Assembly: GCF_029840635.1 (NCBI RefSeq)
Contig: NZ_JAOCCU010000010.1
Location: forward strand, 62,001 to 126,000
Source of the DNA: Mitsuaria sp. GD03876
GTDB taxonomy: Bacteria; Pseudomonadota; Gammaproteobacteria; Burkholderiales; Burkholderiaceae_C
Reading direction: 5' to 3'
DNA length: 64,000 nt
Positions 49,550 to 58,393 of this stretch are shown piece after piece (the first letter of the stretch is position 1; every line of letters starts with the position of its first letter). Position numbers and translations under genes: made by a program. Under the pieces are notes generated by a model, which made no database searches, was not told where the DNA came from, and saw nothing but the letters and a program-made list of their open reading frames with translations.

Positions 49550-51985
49550 TCACCACAGCCGTCCCGCGCCCGCGCCCGCGCGGACCCGGGCGGCCGCCTC
49601 GTCGGCGGGCTCGATGGCCAGCCGGTACGGCGGCGTCCAGCCGGCCTCGCCCGCGATCGTCCGGCCCGGATTCCCGGCACGGAGCATGCCCGCGAGATCG
49701 ACCGCCGCGCCGTTGATCCGCGAGCCGCGATCCTCGATCCGGTCGCCCTGGAGCCAGCGCGCCAGGCGCTCCGGCGCGATGCCCGGCGCGGCCTCCCAGG
49801 CGTTGCCCTCGAGCAGCAGCCGCGATTCGATGCCGACGCCGATCGAGTAGCCATAGGGATAGTCCCCGTCCGGCGCGGCGACGTAGAGGTTGTTGGCGAC
49901 ATGCACCTGGCCGTAGCGCACGCGTGGCGTGCGTTCCTTCAGCTGCTCCCACAGGTTGTGATGCAGCGTCACGCGCAGGTGCCCGCGGTCGTCGCGATGG
50001 CCGTCGCCGCCGCCGATCAGCATCGTCTTGTCGTGCCGGCGGAAGACGTTCCAGGACACCGTCACGAAGTCGGAGCGCCGCGTGATGTCGAGCAGGCCGT
50101 CGTGCCGCTGCATCCGCTGGCCGAGCAGGACCGGCTCGCGCGGATCGGGGCGCTCGCCGTCGTCGAAGGCGCAGTGGTCGATCCACACCTGCGTGGCTTC
50201 TCGCAGCGAGACGGTGTCGTACTCGGAGTTCCACTCGCCGTGGCCGTTGTCGCGCGGGTCCCAGGCGGGGAAGAAGTCGTAGGCGTCGGAGAAGCGCAGG
50301 TTGCGCAGGATCACCTGGGAGACCCGCTCGAGCATCAGCGAGCCGCCGTCGAAGCCGGCGTCGGGCGCGATGCCGACGATCGTCGTGTGGGACGGCACCG
50401 GCACCACGACCCGCGCCGCCTGGCGCTTCGCGGAGCGCCGGCGCGCGTCCTCCAGCGGCCCCCGCGGCGCGTCCCGGCCCCAGGTCGCGGGGTCGTACTG
50501 GCGGACGAAGGCGTCGAGGTCGAAGGCGGGATCGCGGAAGTCGTCAACGCCGAGCCGGCGTCCGGACGCGTCGGCCGCGAGGTCGATGCGCGCGGCCAGC
50601 GCGATCAGCTTGGGCGTGTCGCCGAGCGCGAGCGCGGCATCGAGCTCCGCCCGGGTGCGCACGAGGCGGATCGCCGCGGGCGCCGCCTTCGCGCCGCCGA
50701 CGGTGCCGCCGTTCATCGACGCCCAGCCGTCGCCCGGCGCCACCGCGTCGAAAGCGGCCGCGGGCAAGGCGAGGTTGCGGTACTCGGCCAGGCGATTCGC
50801 GTCCTCGCCGCTGGCGCTGAACGGCCGCCGCGAGGTCGAGGCGGCCCAGGGCGCCAGGTGCGGCCCGAGCAGGCTGTCGCGGATGAGCGCCTGGCCGTTG
50901 GGCGCCTCGTGCGCGCGGCGCCAGGCGCCGGCCTTCACGCCGTGGTCCCAGGCGCGGCCGAGGCTGATGCTGCCCGGCGCGACGCCGGGCTCGGCCAGCA
51001 GCCGGCTGTTGATCACCAGGAAGCCGTCCGAACGCAGCGCCGGCGTGCTCGGCGCGAGCACGTGACCGCCCTGCCCCGCCGCGCGGCGACCGGCGCGGCT
51101 GACGATCAGGCTGTCGTCGATGACCAGCGTCGCGGCGCCGAAGATGAAGTCGACATCGCCGCGGATCTCCGACCGCCGGACCAGCACGCGGGCGCGCGTG
51201 CCGTGGCGCTGCTCGGCGTAGAAGGTGTCCTGGTGGCCGAGTAGGCGGACGTCCTCGAGCTGGATCCGGTCGCCGGCCGTCATCAGCGCGACGGCCTGCG
51301 CGCCGCCGCTTTCCGACACGCCCGGCGGATACCCGGCGCCGCCGCGCACGCCATCCATCGCGTCGTTGGCGATCGTCAGCCGCGCGAGCTGCACGTCGTC
51401 GCCCAGGATCGCGACGCTGGCGCTGCCGGCCGTGCCGACGATGTCGCTGCCCAACGCCGGAAGACAGGGTTGCGCCGGCGCGTCGGGCGCCTTCGGCAGC
51501 GCGTTGTAGCGGCCGTCGACCAGCACGACCGCCGAGGGGTCGCCGGGGCCGTACAGCGTGAACGGCGCCTTGCCTTGCGCGCACAGCGGGCCGCGGTAGG
51601 TGCCCGGCTTGATGAGCACGTAGGTGCGTGGGAGCGCGCCGGCCTGCGCGCCGGCTCTTGCGGCGGGCAACGCGTCGATCGCCGCCTGCACCGTCCGGTG
51701 CGTCCCGCTGCCGTCCGCCGCGACGACGAAGGTCGGCGTCCAGCGAGACGGATCGAGCGGCGCCGGCTGCCAGTCGCCGAGGTAAGTCGCCACCGTCGCG
51801 GTCGCCGCCGCGGCCTCGTCGAGTTGCGGCCGCGCGGATGCCAGCACGCGCCCCGCTGCCACCGCGTCCCCAGGCGTCGGGATCGCTGTCGTCGGCGTCG
51901 GCGTCGGCATCGGCGTCGCCATCACGCTCATGCCGGCCGCCAGTCCCGCGACCAGGGCCGTGACCACGACACGCCGGCCTCGCAT
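49550..51985 (-). CDS. Bifunctional pectinesterase (CE8) - pectate lyase (PL1) fusion, exported
   Basis: An 811-residue two-enzyme protein. After a signal peptide and a Thr/Pro repeat (PMPTPTPTTAIPTPG) comes the pectin methylesterase domain (about 75-420): GSGTHRTVQAAIDAL, LLGHQDTFYAEQ and DVDFIFGAATLVI with both catalytic Asp, and SLGRAWD. The pectate lyase domain (about 440-790) has TQVWIDHCAFDDGERPD, FVTVSWNVFRRHDKTMLIG and RTPRVRYGQVHVANN, with the calcium-binding acidic residues and the catalytic Arg. It can demethylate and then cut homogalacturonan. A GTG three bases earlier (51988) is an alternative start. The gene touches ogl by one base (TGATG). Confidence 0.9.
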   Translation of the reverse strand: MRGRRVVVTALVAGLAAGMSVMATPMPTPTPTTAIPTPGDAVAAGRVLASARPQLDEAAAATATVATYLGDWQPAPLDPSRWTPTFVVAADGSGTHRTVQAAIDALPAARAGAQAGALPRTYVLIKPGTYRGPLCAQGKAPFTLYGPGDPSAVVLVDGRYNALPKAPDAPAQPCLPALGSDIVGTAGSASVAILGDDVQLARLTIANDAMDGVRGGAGYPPGVSESGGAQAVALMTAGDRIQLEDVRLLGHQDTFYAEQRHGTRARVLVRRSEIRGDVDFIFGAATLVIDDSLIVSRAGRRAAGQGGHVLAPSTPALRSDGFLVINSRLLAEPGVAPGSISLGRAWDHGVKAGAWRRAHEAPNGQALIRDSLLGPHLAPWAASTSRRPFSASGEDANRLAEYRNLALPAAAFDAVAPGDGWASMNGGTVGGAKAAPAAIRLVRTRAELDAALALGDTPKLIALAARIDLAADASGRRLGVDDFRDPAFDLDAFVRQYDPATWGRDAPRGPLEDARRRSAKRQAARVVVPVPSHTTIVGIAPDAGFDGGSLMLERVSQVILRNLRFSDAYDFFPAWDPRDNGHGEWNSEYDTVSLREATQVWIDHCAFDDGERPDPREPVLLGQRMQRHDGLLDITRRSDFVTVSWNVFRRHDKTMLIGGGDGHRDDRGHLRVTLHHNLWEQLKERTPRVRYGQVHVANNLYVAAPDGDYPYGYSIGVGIESRLLLEGNAWEAAPGIAPERLARWLQGDRIEDRGSRINGAAVDLAGMLRAGNPGRTIAGEAGWTPPYRLAIEPADEAAARVRAGAGAGRLW

Positions 51986-53136
51986 CACAGGTCCGCCAGG
52001 TACAGCGCCGGTTCGCCCTCGGCGTCGGCGCTGAACAGCACCTGCGTCTCATCGGGCGTGAACGACGGATGCGGATGAGTGACCTGCCGGTTGCCCTTGT
52101 GGACCCGCCACGAGCTGTCGTGCCGGGCGACACGCCGCTCGGTGCCGGCCTTCAGGTCGAACAGGTGCAGGAACGGATCGGTGGCGATCTGGTGGCTGCC
52201 GGTGTCGGCGACATCGGCCGGCGAGTCGCAGCCATCGCCGATCAGCAGCGTGCCGTCGTGGTTGCTCATCAGGTGCGAGCACGGCGGCATCCGCGCCAGC
52301 CGCCGCGACGCCAGCGTCACCGGATCCAGCGCGCAGATCCAGCGGTCGCGCTGCCCCTTCAGGTAGGACACATAGATCATCGCGGAGCCGTCCGGCACCC
52401 AGAACTCGTGGGTGCAGCTCTCGCCGACATCGTGCCGGCGCCCGCAGCGCACGTTGCGGCCGTCCTCGTCGACGAACCACATCCGCGCGTCGACCAGGTC
52501 GTGCGGTCCCTCATGGCAATAAGCCACCGTGTGGTCGTCGCCCGGCCGGTACTGCGGATGGCCGAGCCAGCCCTGCTGCTCCAGGATCACCTCGCGCGCG
52601 CCGGTCGCCAGGTCGATGCGGATCAGCCGGCAGCGCGGCTTCGCATGGAACATCTGGTGGAACTTCTGCCAGTCGCTGAGCGGGAACCAGTCGCTCGCCG
52701 CGATCTCGATGCCGACCATCTTCGTGCAGGCCGAATTCGCCACCCAGGTGCCGTAGCCGACCCAGCCCTCGGGCACGGTGTAGACCACCTCCTCGCCCAG
52801 GTCGCGCATCGACAGCCGGATCAATTGCCGCTCCGCGCGGACGAAGTACAGGTGACGATCATCGGGGCTGAGGAAGCCGCCGAAGGTGTTCTCGCCCGGC
52901 TGGTCGGTGAGCTGGGTCGCGACCTGCGTGCGCAGGTCCAGCAGGTGGTAGTTCCAGCTCGTGCCGGGCCCGAACTCCGCGCCGAAGATCAGCGTCGCGC
53001 CGTCGTTGGTGAAACACTTCTGATAGAAGTAATTGCGATGGCAGGTCACCTCCGGCGGCGTCAGGCGCGTGACGCGCGCGCCGGTGTCGGGATCCTCGCG
53101 GGTGACGAAGCGGAGCTGGCGTTCGTTGGCTTTCAT
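51985..53136 (-). CDS. ogl: Oligogalacturonide lyase (PL22)
   Basis: A 383-residue cytoplasmic beta-propeller lyase that splits unsaturated digalacturonate into two 5-keto-4-deoxyuronate units. Family segments visible are VTCHRNYFYQKCFTNDGATL, GENTFGGFLSPDDRHLYFVR, KFHQMFHAKPRCRLIRIDLA, DHTVAYCHEGPHDLVDARMW, GESCTHEFWVPDG and HSSWRV-type ends; the metal-binding His/Gln set is spread over these blades. Length fits Ogl (388 in Dickeya). The ATG at 53136 gives the family start; a GTG at 53157 that overlaps the preceding stop (GTGA) would add seven residues. Confidence 0.92.
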   Translation of the reverse strand: MKANERQLRFVTREDPDTGARVTRLTPPEVTCHRNYFYQKCFTNDGATLIFGAEFGPGTSWNYHLLDLRTQVATQLTDQPGENTFGGFLSPDDRHLYFVRAERQLIRLSMRDLGEEVVYTVPEGWVGYGTWVANSACTKMVGIEIAASDWFPLSDWQKFHQMFHAKPRCRLIRIDLATGAREVILEQQGWLGHPQYRPGDDHTVAYCHEGPHDLVDARMWFVDEDGRNVRCGRRHDVGESCTHEFWVPDGSAMIYVSYLKGQRDRWICALDPVTLASRRLARMPPCSHLMSNHDGTLLIGDGCDSPADVADTGSHQIATDPFLHLFDLKAGTERRVARHDSSWRVHKGNRQVTHPHPSFTPDETQVLFSADAEGEPALYLADL

Positions 53137-53153
53137 GGTCGCTGTGATCGCTT

Positions 53154-54497
53154 TCACTTGATCCGTTGCAGCAGGGCCTGGCCCTCGGTGACGAGCCGTC
53201 GCGCCGCGTCGGCGTCGCCGGTCTTGCCGTAGGCGACGGTCTCGAAGACCTCGCGCATGAACTTGTGCAGCCGCGCATGCTCGAACAGCGGCGCCGGCCG
53301 CCGCAGCCGGCCCGATACGCGCCGCGCGCGGATCTGGTCGTGCGCGGCGACCTCCAGCGGGGGCAGCGTGCCCGCCGCCTTCAGCTGCTCGAAGGGCCCG
53401 CGCGCCGACGGCAGCCCGCGCGTGCGGCCCAGCAGCGCGGCGGCCTCCGGGTCGGTGAGCAGGAAGTTGACGAGCTTCGCCGCCATCTCGGCGCGGCCGT
53501 TCTTCTCGGCATGCCGGCTCACCGCGTACATCACCGTGGGCCGGCCGAACATGCCGCTGTCGAGCGCGTCCGGCAGCGTCGGAAACTCGCCGAGCACCAG
53601 CTTCTGCCGCGCGTCCAGCGTCGACGCGCGCAGCGCGATCACCGAGTCCCAGGTGTAGTTGCCGGCCCAGCGCCCGACGACCCAGTCGGGCTGCTGCTCG
53701 GTCGGTTTCTCCGCGCCGCCCAGGCTGGCCCGCAGCGGCAGCGGCGTGGCGACATGCTCGCCGACCAGCCGCTTGTAGACCCGCACCCAGTCCAGCGCCG
53801 CGGCCTCGCTCATCGCCACGCGCGGCTGCGACGGATCGACGTAGGCGGTGCCGTGGCGTTGCTGCACCCAGGCCTGGGCGAGCAGCATCATGTCGTAGAG
53901 CTCGCCGTCGAGCGGATAGGCGTCCTCGCCGAGGACCCGCCGGAACGCCGGCCCGCTGGCGAAGAGCTCGTCCCAGGTGCGCGGCAGCGCCAGGCCGGCG
54001 CGCTCGAAGGCCGCCTGGTTCCAGAGCATCACCCGCGCGCTGAACGACACCGGCAGCGCGTTGAGCTTGCCGTCGACGTCGCCGTAGGCCAGGTCCTCGC
54101 GGTCGAACTGCGACAGGTCCAGGCGTGCCGCGTGGCGGTGCAGGTCCGCGAAGCCGTTGCCGCGCTTGCTGAACATCGCCAGCCAGGCCCAGTTGATCTG
54201 CATGACGTCGGGCTCGGAGCCGCCGGCGATCTGCGTGGTCAGCCGTTCCAGGTAGCCGTTGAAGCCCATGTACTCGGCCTTCACCCGCACGCCGTGGCGG
54301 CGCTCGAAGAGCGCCAGCGCCTTGAGCGTCGCCTCGTGGCGGCCGGCGCCGCCCCACCAGGCGAAGCGCAGCGTGGGGAGCTTGTCCTGCGCGCGCAGGA
54401 TCCCAGGCAGGGTCAGCGCCGCCGTCACGCCGGCGGTCGCGGCCACCGCGGCCGTACCCGCGGCGATGCCGAGCAGCTGTCGTCGCGGCAGGCTCAT
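53154..54497 (-). CDS. ABC transporter oligogalacturonide-binding protein (TogB-like)
   Basis: A 447-residue extracellular sugar-binding protein (family 1). The start MSLPRRQLLGIAAGTAAVAA is a Tat-like twin-arginine signal. The core has LRFAWWGGAGRHEATLKALA, VRVKAEYMGFNGYLERLTTQ, GGSEPDVMQINWAWL, VVGRWAGNYTWDSVIALRAS and NFLLTDPEAAALLGRTRGLP. Length and gene order (ATPase, binding protein, lyase) match TogB of pectin degraders. It overlaps the ATPase gene by four bases (ATGA). Confidence 0.9.
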   Translation of the reverse strand: MSLPRRQLLGIAAGTAAVAATAGVTAALTLPGILRAQDKLPTLRFAWWGGAGRHEATLKALALFERRHGVRVKAEYMGFNGYLERLTTQIAGGSEPDVMQINWAWLAMFSKRGNGFADLHRHAARLDLSQFDREDLAYGDVDGKLNALPVSFSARVMLWNQAAFERAGLALPRTWDELFASGPAFRRVLGEDAYPLDGELYDMMLLAQAWVQQRHGTAYVDPSQPRVAMSEAAALDWVRVYKRLVGEHVATPLPLRASLGGAEKPTEQQPDWVVGRWAGNYTWDSVIALRASTLDARQKLVLGEFPTLPDALDSGMFGRPTVMYAVSRHAEKNGRAEMAAKLVNFLLTDPEAAALLGRTRGLPSARGPFEQLKAAGTLPPLEVAAHDQIRARRVSGRLRRPAPLFEHARLHKFMREVFETVAYGKTGDADAARRLVTEGQALLQRIK

Positions 54498-55699
54498 GCG
54501 TAGGTTCCTGAGTGCACGGCCGTCGCTGGCGACAAGGTCGAGGACGTCCCTGAAGCAACCGACGGCAGCAGGTTCACGCCGGTCGTCGCGTCGAAGAGAT
54601 GGCAAGCCGTCATCTGCAGGTGCAGCGTCAGCCTGTCGCCACGCGCGAGGCCCGCCAGCACCACGGCCTGCTCCGCCGGGATGCGCGCGGTCATCGGCAA
54701 TCCGCCAAGCTCCGCGTGCAGGTAGACCTCCGAACCCATGTGCTCGGTGAAGCGCAGCCGCGCATCGACCGCGACGCTGTCGCCCTGCGCGCGCGGCGAC
54801 AGGCCGATGTGCTCCGGCCGCAGGCCGAAGGTCACCGCACCGTCGGTGGGCCGCGGCAGCGCGGCCAGGCCCGCCGCCTTGTCGGCCGGCAGCATCAGTC
54901 GCGCGCCGCCGACCTCGACCGCCAGGCCCGCGTCGGTCGCCTCCAACCGGGCCGCGAGCAGGTTCATCTCCGGCGATCCGATGAACCCCGCGACGAACGC
55001 ATTCGCCGGACGGTCGTACAGCGCCGTCGGCGTGTCGACCTGCTGGATCACCCCGTCCTTGAGCACGCAGATGCGCTCGCCCATCGTCATCGCCTCGACC
55101 TGGTCGTGGGTGACGTAGATCGTCGTCGCCGGCTGGCGACCGTCCCGCAGCGTGCGGTGCAGCTCCGTCAGCCGCACCCGCATCGCGGCGCGCAACTTCG
55201 CATCCAGATTGGAGAGCGGTTCGTCGAACAGGAATACGTCCGGCTTCTTGACGATCGCACGACCCACCGCCACGCGTTGCGCCTGGCCGCCGGAAAGCTG
55301 CTTCGGATACCGATCCAGCAAATGCTCCATCTCCAGCAGCGACGCGGCATGCCGCACGCGCTGGTCCAGCTCCGCCTTCGGCGTCCCGGCCAGCTTCAGA
55401 CCGAACGCCAGGTTGTCGTAGACCTTCATGTGGGGATACAGCGCGTAGTTCTGGAACACCATCGCGATGCCGCGTTGCTTCGGCGGCAGGCCATTGACCG
55501 TGCGATCGCCGATGCGCAACTCGCCGCCCGTGATGCTCTCCAAGCCCGCGATCATCCGCAGCAACGTCGACTTCGCACAACCCGACGGGCCCACGAAAAC
55601 CATGAACTCGCCGTCCCGCACCTCCAGGTCCACCCCGTGCACAGCCTTGAAGCCGTTGGGATACACCTTCTCGACCTTGCTCAGGCTCACTCTTGCCAC
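54494..55699 (-). CDS. ABC transporter ATP-binding protein (UgpC/MsmK type, TogA-like)
   Basis: A 401-residue carbohydrate-class ATPase. Walker A reads GPSGCAKST, with Ala in place of the usual second Gly. The rest is standard: Q-loop MVFQNYALYPHM, signature LSGGQAQRVAVGRAI, Walker B VFLFDEPLSNLDA, switch His in YVTHDQVEAMTMG. The regulatory MOI/TOBE domain (about 240-390) follows (GLRPEHIGLS). The GTG at 55699 is chosen because CTGGAG lies nine bases upstream and the protein then begins VARVSLSKVEKVYPNG; the frame is open to 55774. A long inverted repeat (55742-55840) separates it from the permease gene. Confidence 0.92.
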   Translation of the reverse strand: MARVSLSKVEKVYPNGFKAVHGVDLEVRDGEFMVFVGPSGCAKSTLLRMIAGLESITGGELRIGDRTVNGLPPKQRGIAMVFQNYALYPHMKVYDNLAFGLKLAGTPKAELDQRVRHAASLLEMEHLLDRYPKQLSGGQAQRVAVGRAIVKKPDVFLFDEPLSNLDAKLRAAMRVRLTELHRTLRDGRQPATTIYVTHDQVEAMTMGERICVLKDGVIQQVDTPTALYDRPANAFVAGFIGSPEMNLLAARLEATDAGLAVEVGGARLMLPADKAAGLAALPRPTDGAVTFGLRPEHIGLSPRAQGDSVAVDARLRFTEHMGSEVYLHAELGGLPMTARIPAEQAVVLAGLARGDRLTLHLQMTACHLFDATTGVNLLPSVASGTSSTLSPATAVHSGTYA

Positions 55700-55741
55700 G
55701 GTGCTTGTCTCCAGCTGTCGTACTTCATTCGTCGGAGCAGG

Positions 55742-55840
55742 GTCGGAACGCAATCTGGGCCCCTCCCACTCCATGTCCCCCGCCCGCTCCGCGGGCTCCT
55801 CCTAATACTTCCGTGTGAGGGGCCCAGCTCGCGTTCCGAC
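55742..55840. repeat. Long imperfect hairpin inside the pectin operon
   Basis: Arms 55742-55765 and 55817-55840 pair over two 10-bp blocks (GTCGGAACGC/GCGTTCCGAC and TGGGCCCCTC/GAGGGGCCCA) around a 4-by-4 internal loop. The apical loop of about 50 bases contains a small CCCGC-TCC-GCGGG stem. It fills the 163-base gap between permease and ATPase genes and has no T tract. Confidence 0.8.
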
Positions 55841-55862
55841 GCGTGACACCGACGCCCCACCC

Positions 55863-56687
55863 TCATCCCTTCACCCCGGATGAGGTCGCGCCTTCGATGA
55901 AATGCCGCTGCGCGGCAAAGAAGACAGCAATCGAAGGGATCAGCGCCACGACCGAAATCGCGATGACGTTGGCCCACTCGACTTCCTCGGTGGCACCGAT
56001 GCTCATCTTCAATGCGAGGGACACCGGGTACTTCTCGACCGAGGCCAGGTAGATCAGCGGGCCCATGAAATCATTCATCGTCCAGATGAACTGGAAGACG
56101 ACGACCGAGACGATCGCTGGCTTGAGCAGCGGCACGATGATGTGCCACAGCAGCTGCAAGGCGTTGCAGCCATCGATCTGCGCCGCTTCCTCCATGTCGC
56201 GCGGGATGCCGCGCAGGAACTGCACCAGCATGAAGACGAAGAAGGTGTCCGTCGCGAACGCCGACGGCACGATCAGCGGCAGGTACGAATCCAACCATCC
56301 GATCTCGCGGAACACCAGGTACTGCGGCAGCCGCAGCACGATCAGCGGCAGCATCATCGTGGCCACCATCACGCTGAACAGCAGCTTGCGACCCCAGAAC
56401 TCGAATCGCGCGAACGCGTAGGCCACCAGCACGCACGAGATCACCGTCACCACGATGCGCGGAATCGTGATCAGGAAACTGTTCAGGAAATAGGTCGCGA
56501 AGGTGTACTCGGTGCTGGTCTTCCACCCCTTGGCATAGGCGCCGAAGTCGAAGCGTTCCGGCCAGAAACCCGCCGAGCTGAAGATCTCGGCGTTGCCCTT
56601 GAAGGAGGCGCCGACCAGCCACAACAGCGGGTAGAGCATCACGATGGCGACTGCCGCCAGCGCGAGGTAGCGCCACGGACGGCTCAT
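55863..56687 (-). CDS. ABC transporter permease (MalG/TogN type)
   Basis: A 274-residue inner-membrane permease, six helices. It begins MSRPWRYLALAAVAIVMLYP, has the periplasmic AEIFSSAGFWPERF segment, and the EAA loop FLRGIPRDMEEAAQIDGCNA (about residues 165-185) for ATPase docking. The C-terminal helix ends AAQRHFIEGATSSGVKG, common to MalG-type proteins. It overlaps the partner permease by four bases (ATGA). Confidence 0.9.
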   Translation of the reverse strand: MSRPWRYLALAAVAIVMLYPLLWLVGASFKGNAEIFSSAGFWPERFDFGAYAKGWKTSTEYTFATYFLNSFLITIPRIVVTVISCVLVAYAFARFEFWGRKLLFSVMVATMMLPLIVLRLPQYLVFREIGWLDSYLPLIVPSAFATDTFFVFMLVQFLRGIPRDMEEAAQIDGCNALQLLWHIIVPLLKPAIVSVVVFQFIWTMNDFMGPLIYLASVEKYPVSLALKMSIGATEEVEWANVIAISVVALIPSIAVFFAAQRHFIEGATSSGVKG

Positions 56688-57571
56688 CGCCGCGTCTCCT
56701 TCTCGCCCGAGTAGAAGACCCAGTACTTCGAGCTCCAGAAGGACAGCGCCGCCAGGCCGCCGACCAGCGCGAACAGCACCCACGACAGCGCCGCGCCGTA
56801 GCCCAGGTTGAAGAAGCGGAAGCTCTGGTCGTAGATGTAGAGCGCCAGCACGTAGGTCGAGTGCAGCGGGCCGCCCTCGGTGATCATGTAGGGGCCGTTG
56901 AACTCCTGGAACGCGTGGACCATCTGCATGATCACGTTGAAGAAGATCACCGGCGTGATCAGCGGCACGGTGATCCGCCAGAACTGCTGGGCCTTGCTGG
57001 CGCCGTCGCACTCCGCCGCCTCGTACAGCGAGATCGACACGTTCTGCAGCGCCGCCAGGAAGATCACCATCGCCGAGCCGAACTGCCACGTGAACAGCAG
57101 CACGATGGTCCACATCGAGTAATGCTCGTCGGCCAGCCAGGCGATCGGCTCGAAGCCCAGCTTCATCAGCACCAGGTTGACCAGGCCGTTGCGCGCGAAG
57201 ACGAAGCGCCACAGCACCGCCACCGCGATCGACCCGCCCAGGATCGACGGGATGTAGAACGCGGCGCGGAAGAAGTTGATGCCGCGCAGCTTGAAATTGA
57301 GCACGTGCGCGATGAACAGCGCGAAGCCGACCCGCAGCGGCACCGCCAGCAGCGCGAAGAGCAGCGTCACGCCCAGCGACTGGCGGAACAGCGGATCCGC
57401 GGTCGCCAGCTCCTCGTAGTTGCGCAGCCCGACGAACTGCGGCGGGTCGATCAGGTCGTACTGGGTGAAGCTCAGCGCGAAGCTCATCACGAAGGGGAAG
57501 AGCTTGAACAGCAGCACGCCCAGCACGAAGGGCAGGACGAAGAGGAAACCCAGGCGCTTGTTCTCGTACAT
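56684..57571 (-). CDS. ABC transporter permease (MalF/TogM type)
   Basis: A 295-residue permease. It begins MYENKRLGFLFVLPFVLGVL, with six to seven helices, the GLRNYEELATADPLFRQSLG periplasmic part, and the EAA loop ISLYEAAECDGASKAQQFWR (about 195-215). With the second permease, the ATPase and the binding protein it makes a TogMNAB-like importer. It starts one base after the kduD stop. Confidence 0.9.
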   Translation of the reverse strand: MYENKRLGFLFVLPFVLGVLLFKLFPFVMSFALSFTQYDLIDPPQFVGLRNYEELATADPLFRQSLGVTLLFALLAVPLRVGFALFIAHVLNFKLRGINFFRAAFYIPSILGGSIAVAVLWRFVFARNGLVNLVLMKLGFEPIAWLADEHYSMWTIVLLFTWQFGSAMVIFLAALQNVSISLYEAAECDGASKAQQFWRITVPLITPVIFFNVIMQMVHAFQEFNGPYMITEGGPLHSTYVLALYIYDQSFRFFNLGYGAALSWVLFALVGGLAALSFWSSKYWVFYSGEKETRR

Positions 57572-57572
57572 G

Positions 57573-58334
57573 TCAGCGCGCGAGCCAGCCGCCGTCGACG
57601 GCGACGGTGTAGCCGTTGACGTAGTCCGAGGCCTTGGACGCGAGGAACACCACCGGGCCGGCCAGGTCGTCCGGGCTGCCCCAGCGGCCGGCCGGGATGC
57701 GGTCCAGGATCGCGGCGTTGCGGTGCTCGTCCTGGCGCAGCGCCGCGGTGTTGTTGGTGGCCATGTAGCCCGGCGCGATCGCGTTGACATTGATGCCGTG
57801 CGCGGCCCATTCGTTGGCCATCAGCCGGGTGATGCCCATGACGCCGCTCTTGCTGGCCGTGTACGACGGCACCCGCACGCCGCCCTGGAAGGACAGCATC
57901 GACGCGACGTTGATGATCTTGCCGCCGCCGCCCTGCGCCAGGTACTGCCGCGCCACCGCCTGCGAGAAGAAGAAGACCGTCTTCAGGTTGAGGTCGACCA
58001 CGTCGTCCCAGTCCTTCTCGCTGAAGCGGATCGCATCCTCGCGGCGGATGATGCCGGCGTTGTTGACCAGGATGTCGACGCGACCGGTCAGGGACTTGGC
58101 CTCGGCGACCAGGCCCTCGATGCAGCTGATGTCGCCCAGGTTGGCGCGCAGGTCCAGGAAGCGCCGGCCCAGCCGCTCGACCTCGGCCCGGGTCTCGGCC
58201 GGATCGGAGACGTTGACGCCGACGACGTGCGCGCCGGCCTGCGCCAGCGCCACCGCCATGCCCTGCCCCAGGCCGGTGTTGCAGCCCGAGACGATGGCCA
58301 CGCGGCCGTCGAGTTGGAAGTTGTCCAGGATCAT
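57573..58334 (-). CDS. kduD: 2-deoxy-D-gluconate 3-dehydrogenase / DKII reductase
   Basis: A 253-residue short-chain dehydrogenase, the length of KduD. It reduces 2,5-diketo-3-deoxygluconate to 2-keto-3-deoxygluconate with NAD(P)H. The dinucleotide motif is VSGCNTGLGQGMAV, followed by DILVNNAGIIRREDAIRFSE, the catalytic Ser in IINVASMLSFQGG and YTASKSGV (Tyr and Lys). The C-terminus ends VNGYTVAVDGGWLAR. It is the second gene of the operon after kduI (59-base gap). Confidence 0.93.
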   Translation of the reverse strand: MILDNFQLDGRVAIVSGCNTGLGQGMAVALAQAGAHVVGVNVSDPAETRAEVERLGRRFLDLRANLGDISCIEGLVAEAKSLTGRVDILVNNAGIIRREDAIRFSEKDWDDVVDLNLKTVFFFSQAVARQYLAQGGGGKIINVASMLSFQGGVRVPSYTASKSGVMGITRLMANEWAAHGINVNAIAPGYMATNNTAALRQDEHRNAAILDRIPAGRWGSPDDLAGPVVFLASKASDYVNGYTVAVDGGWLAR

Positions 58335-58393
58335 GTCGTTCGTTCCCTTGAGGGCCCCGGCGCGGCGCGCCCGGGCGAGCAGCCGTCCGCGCC

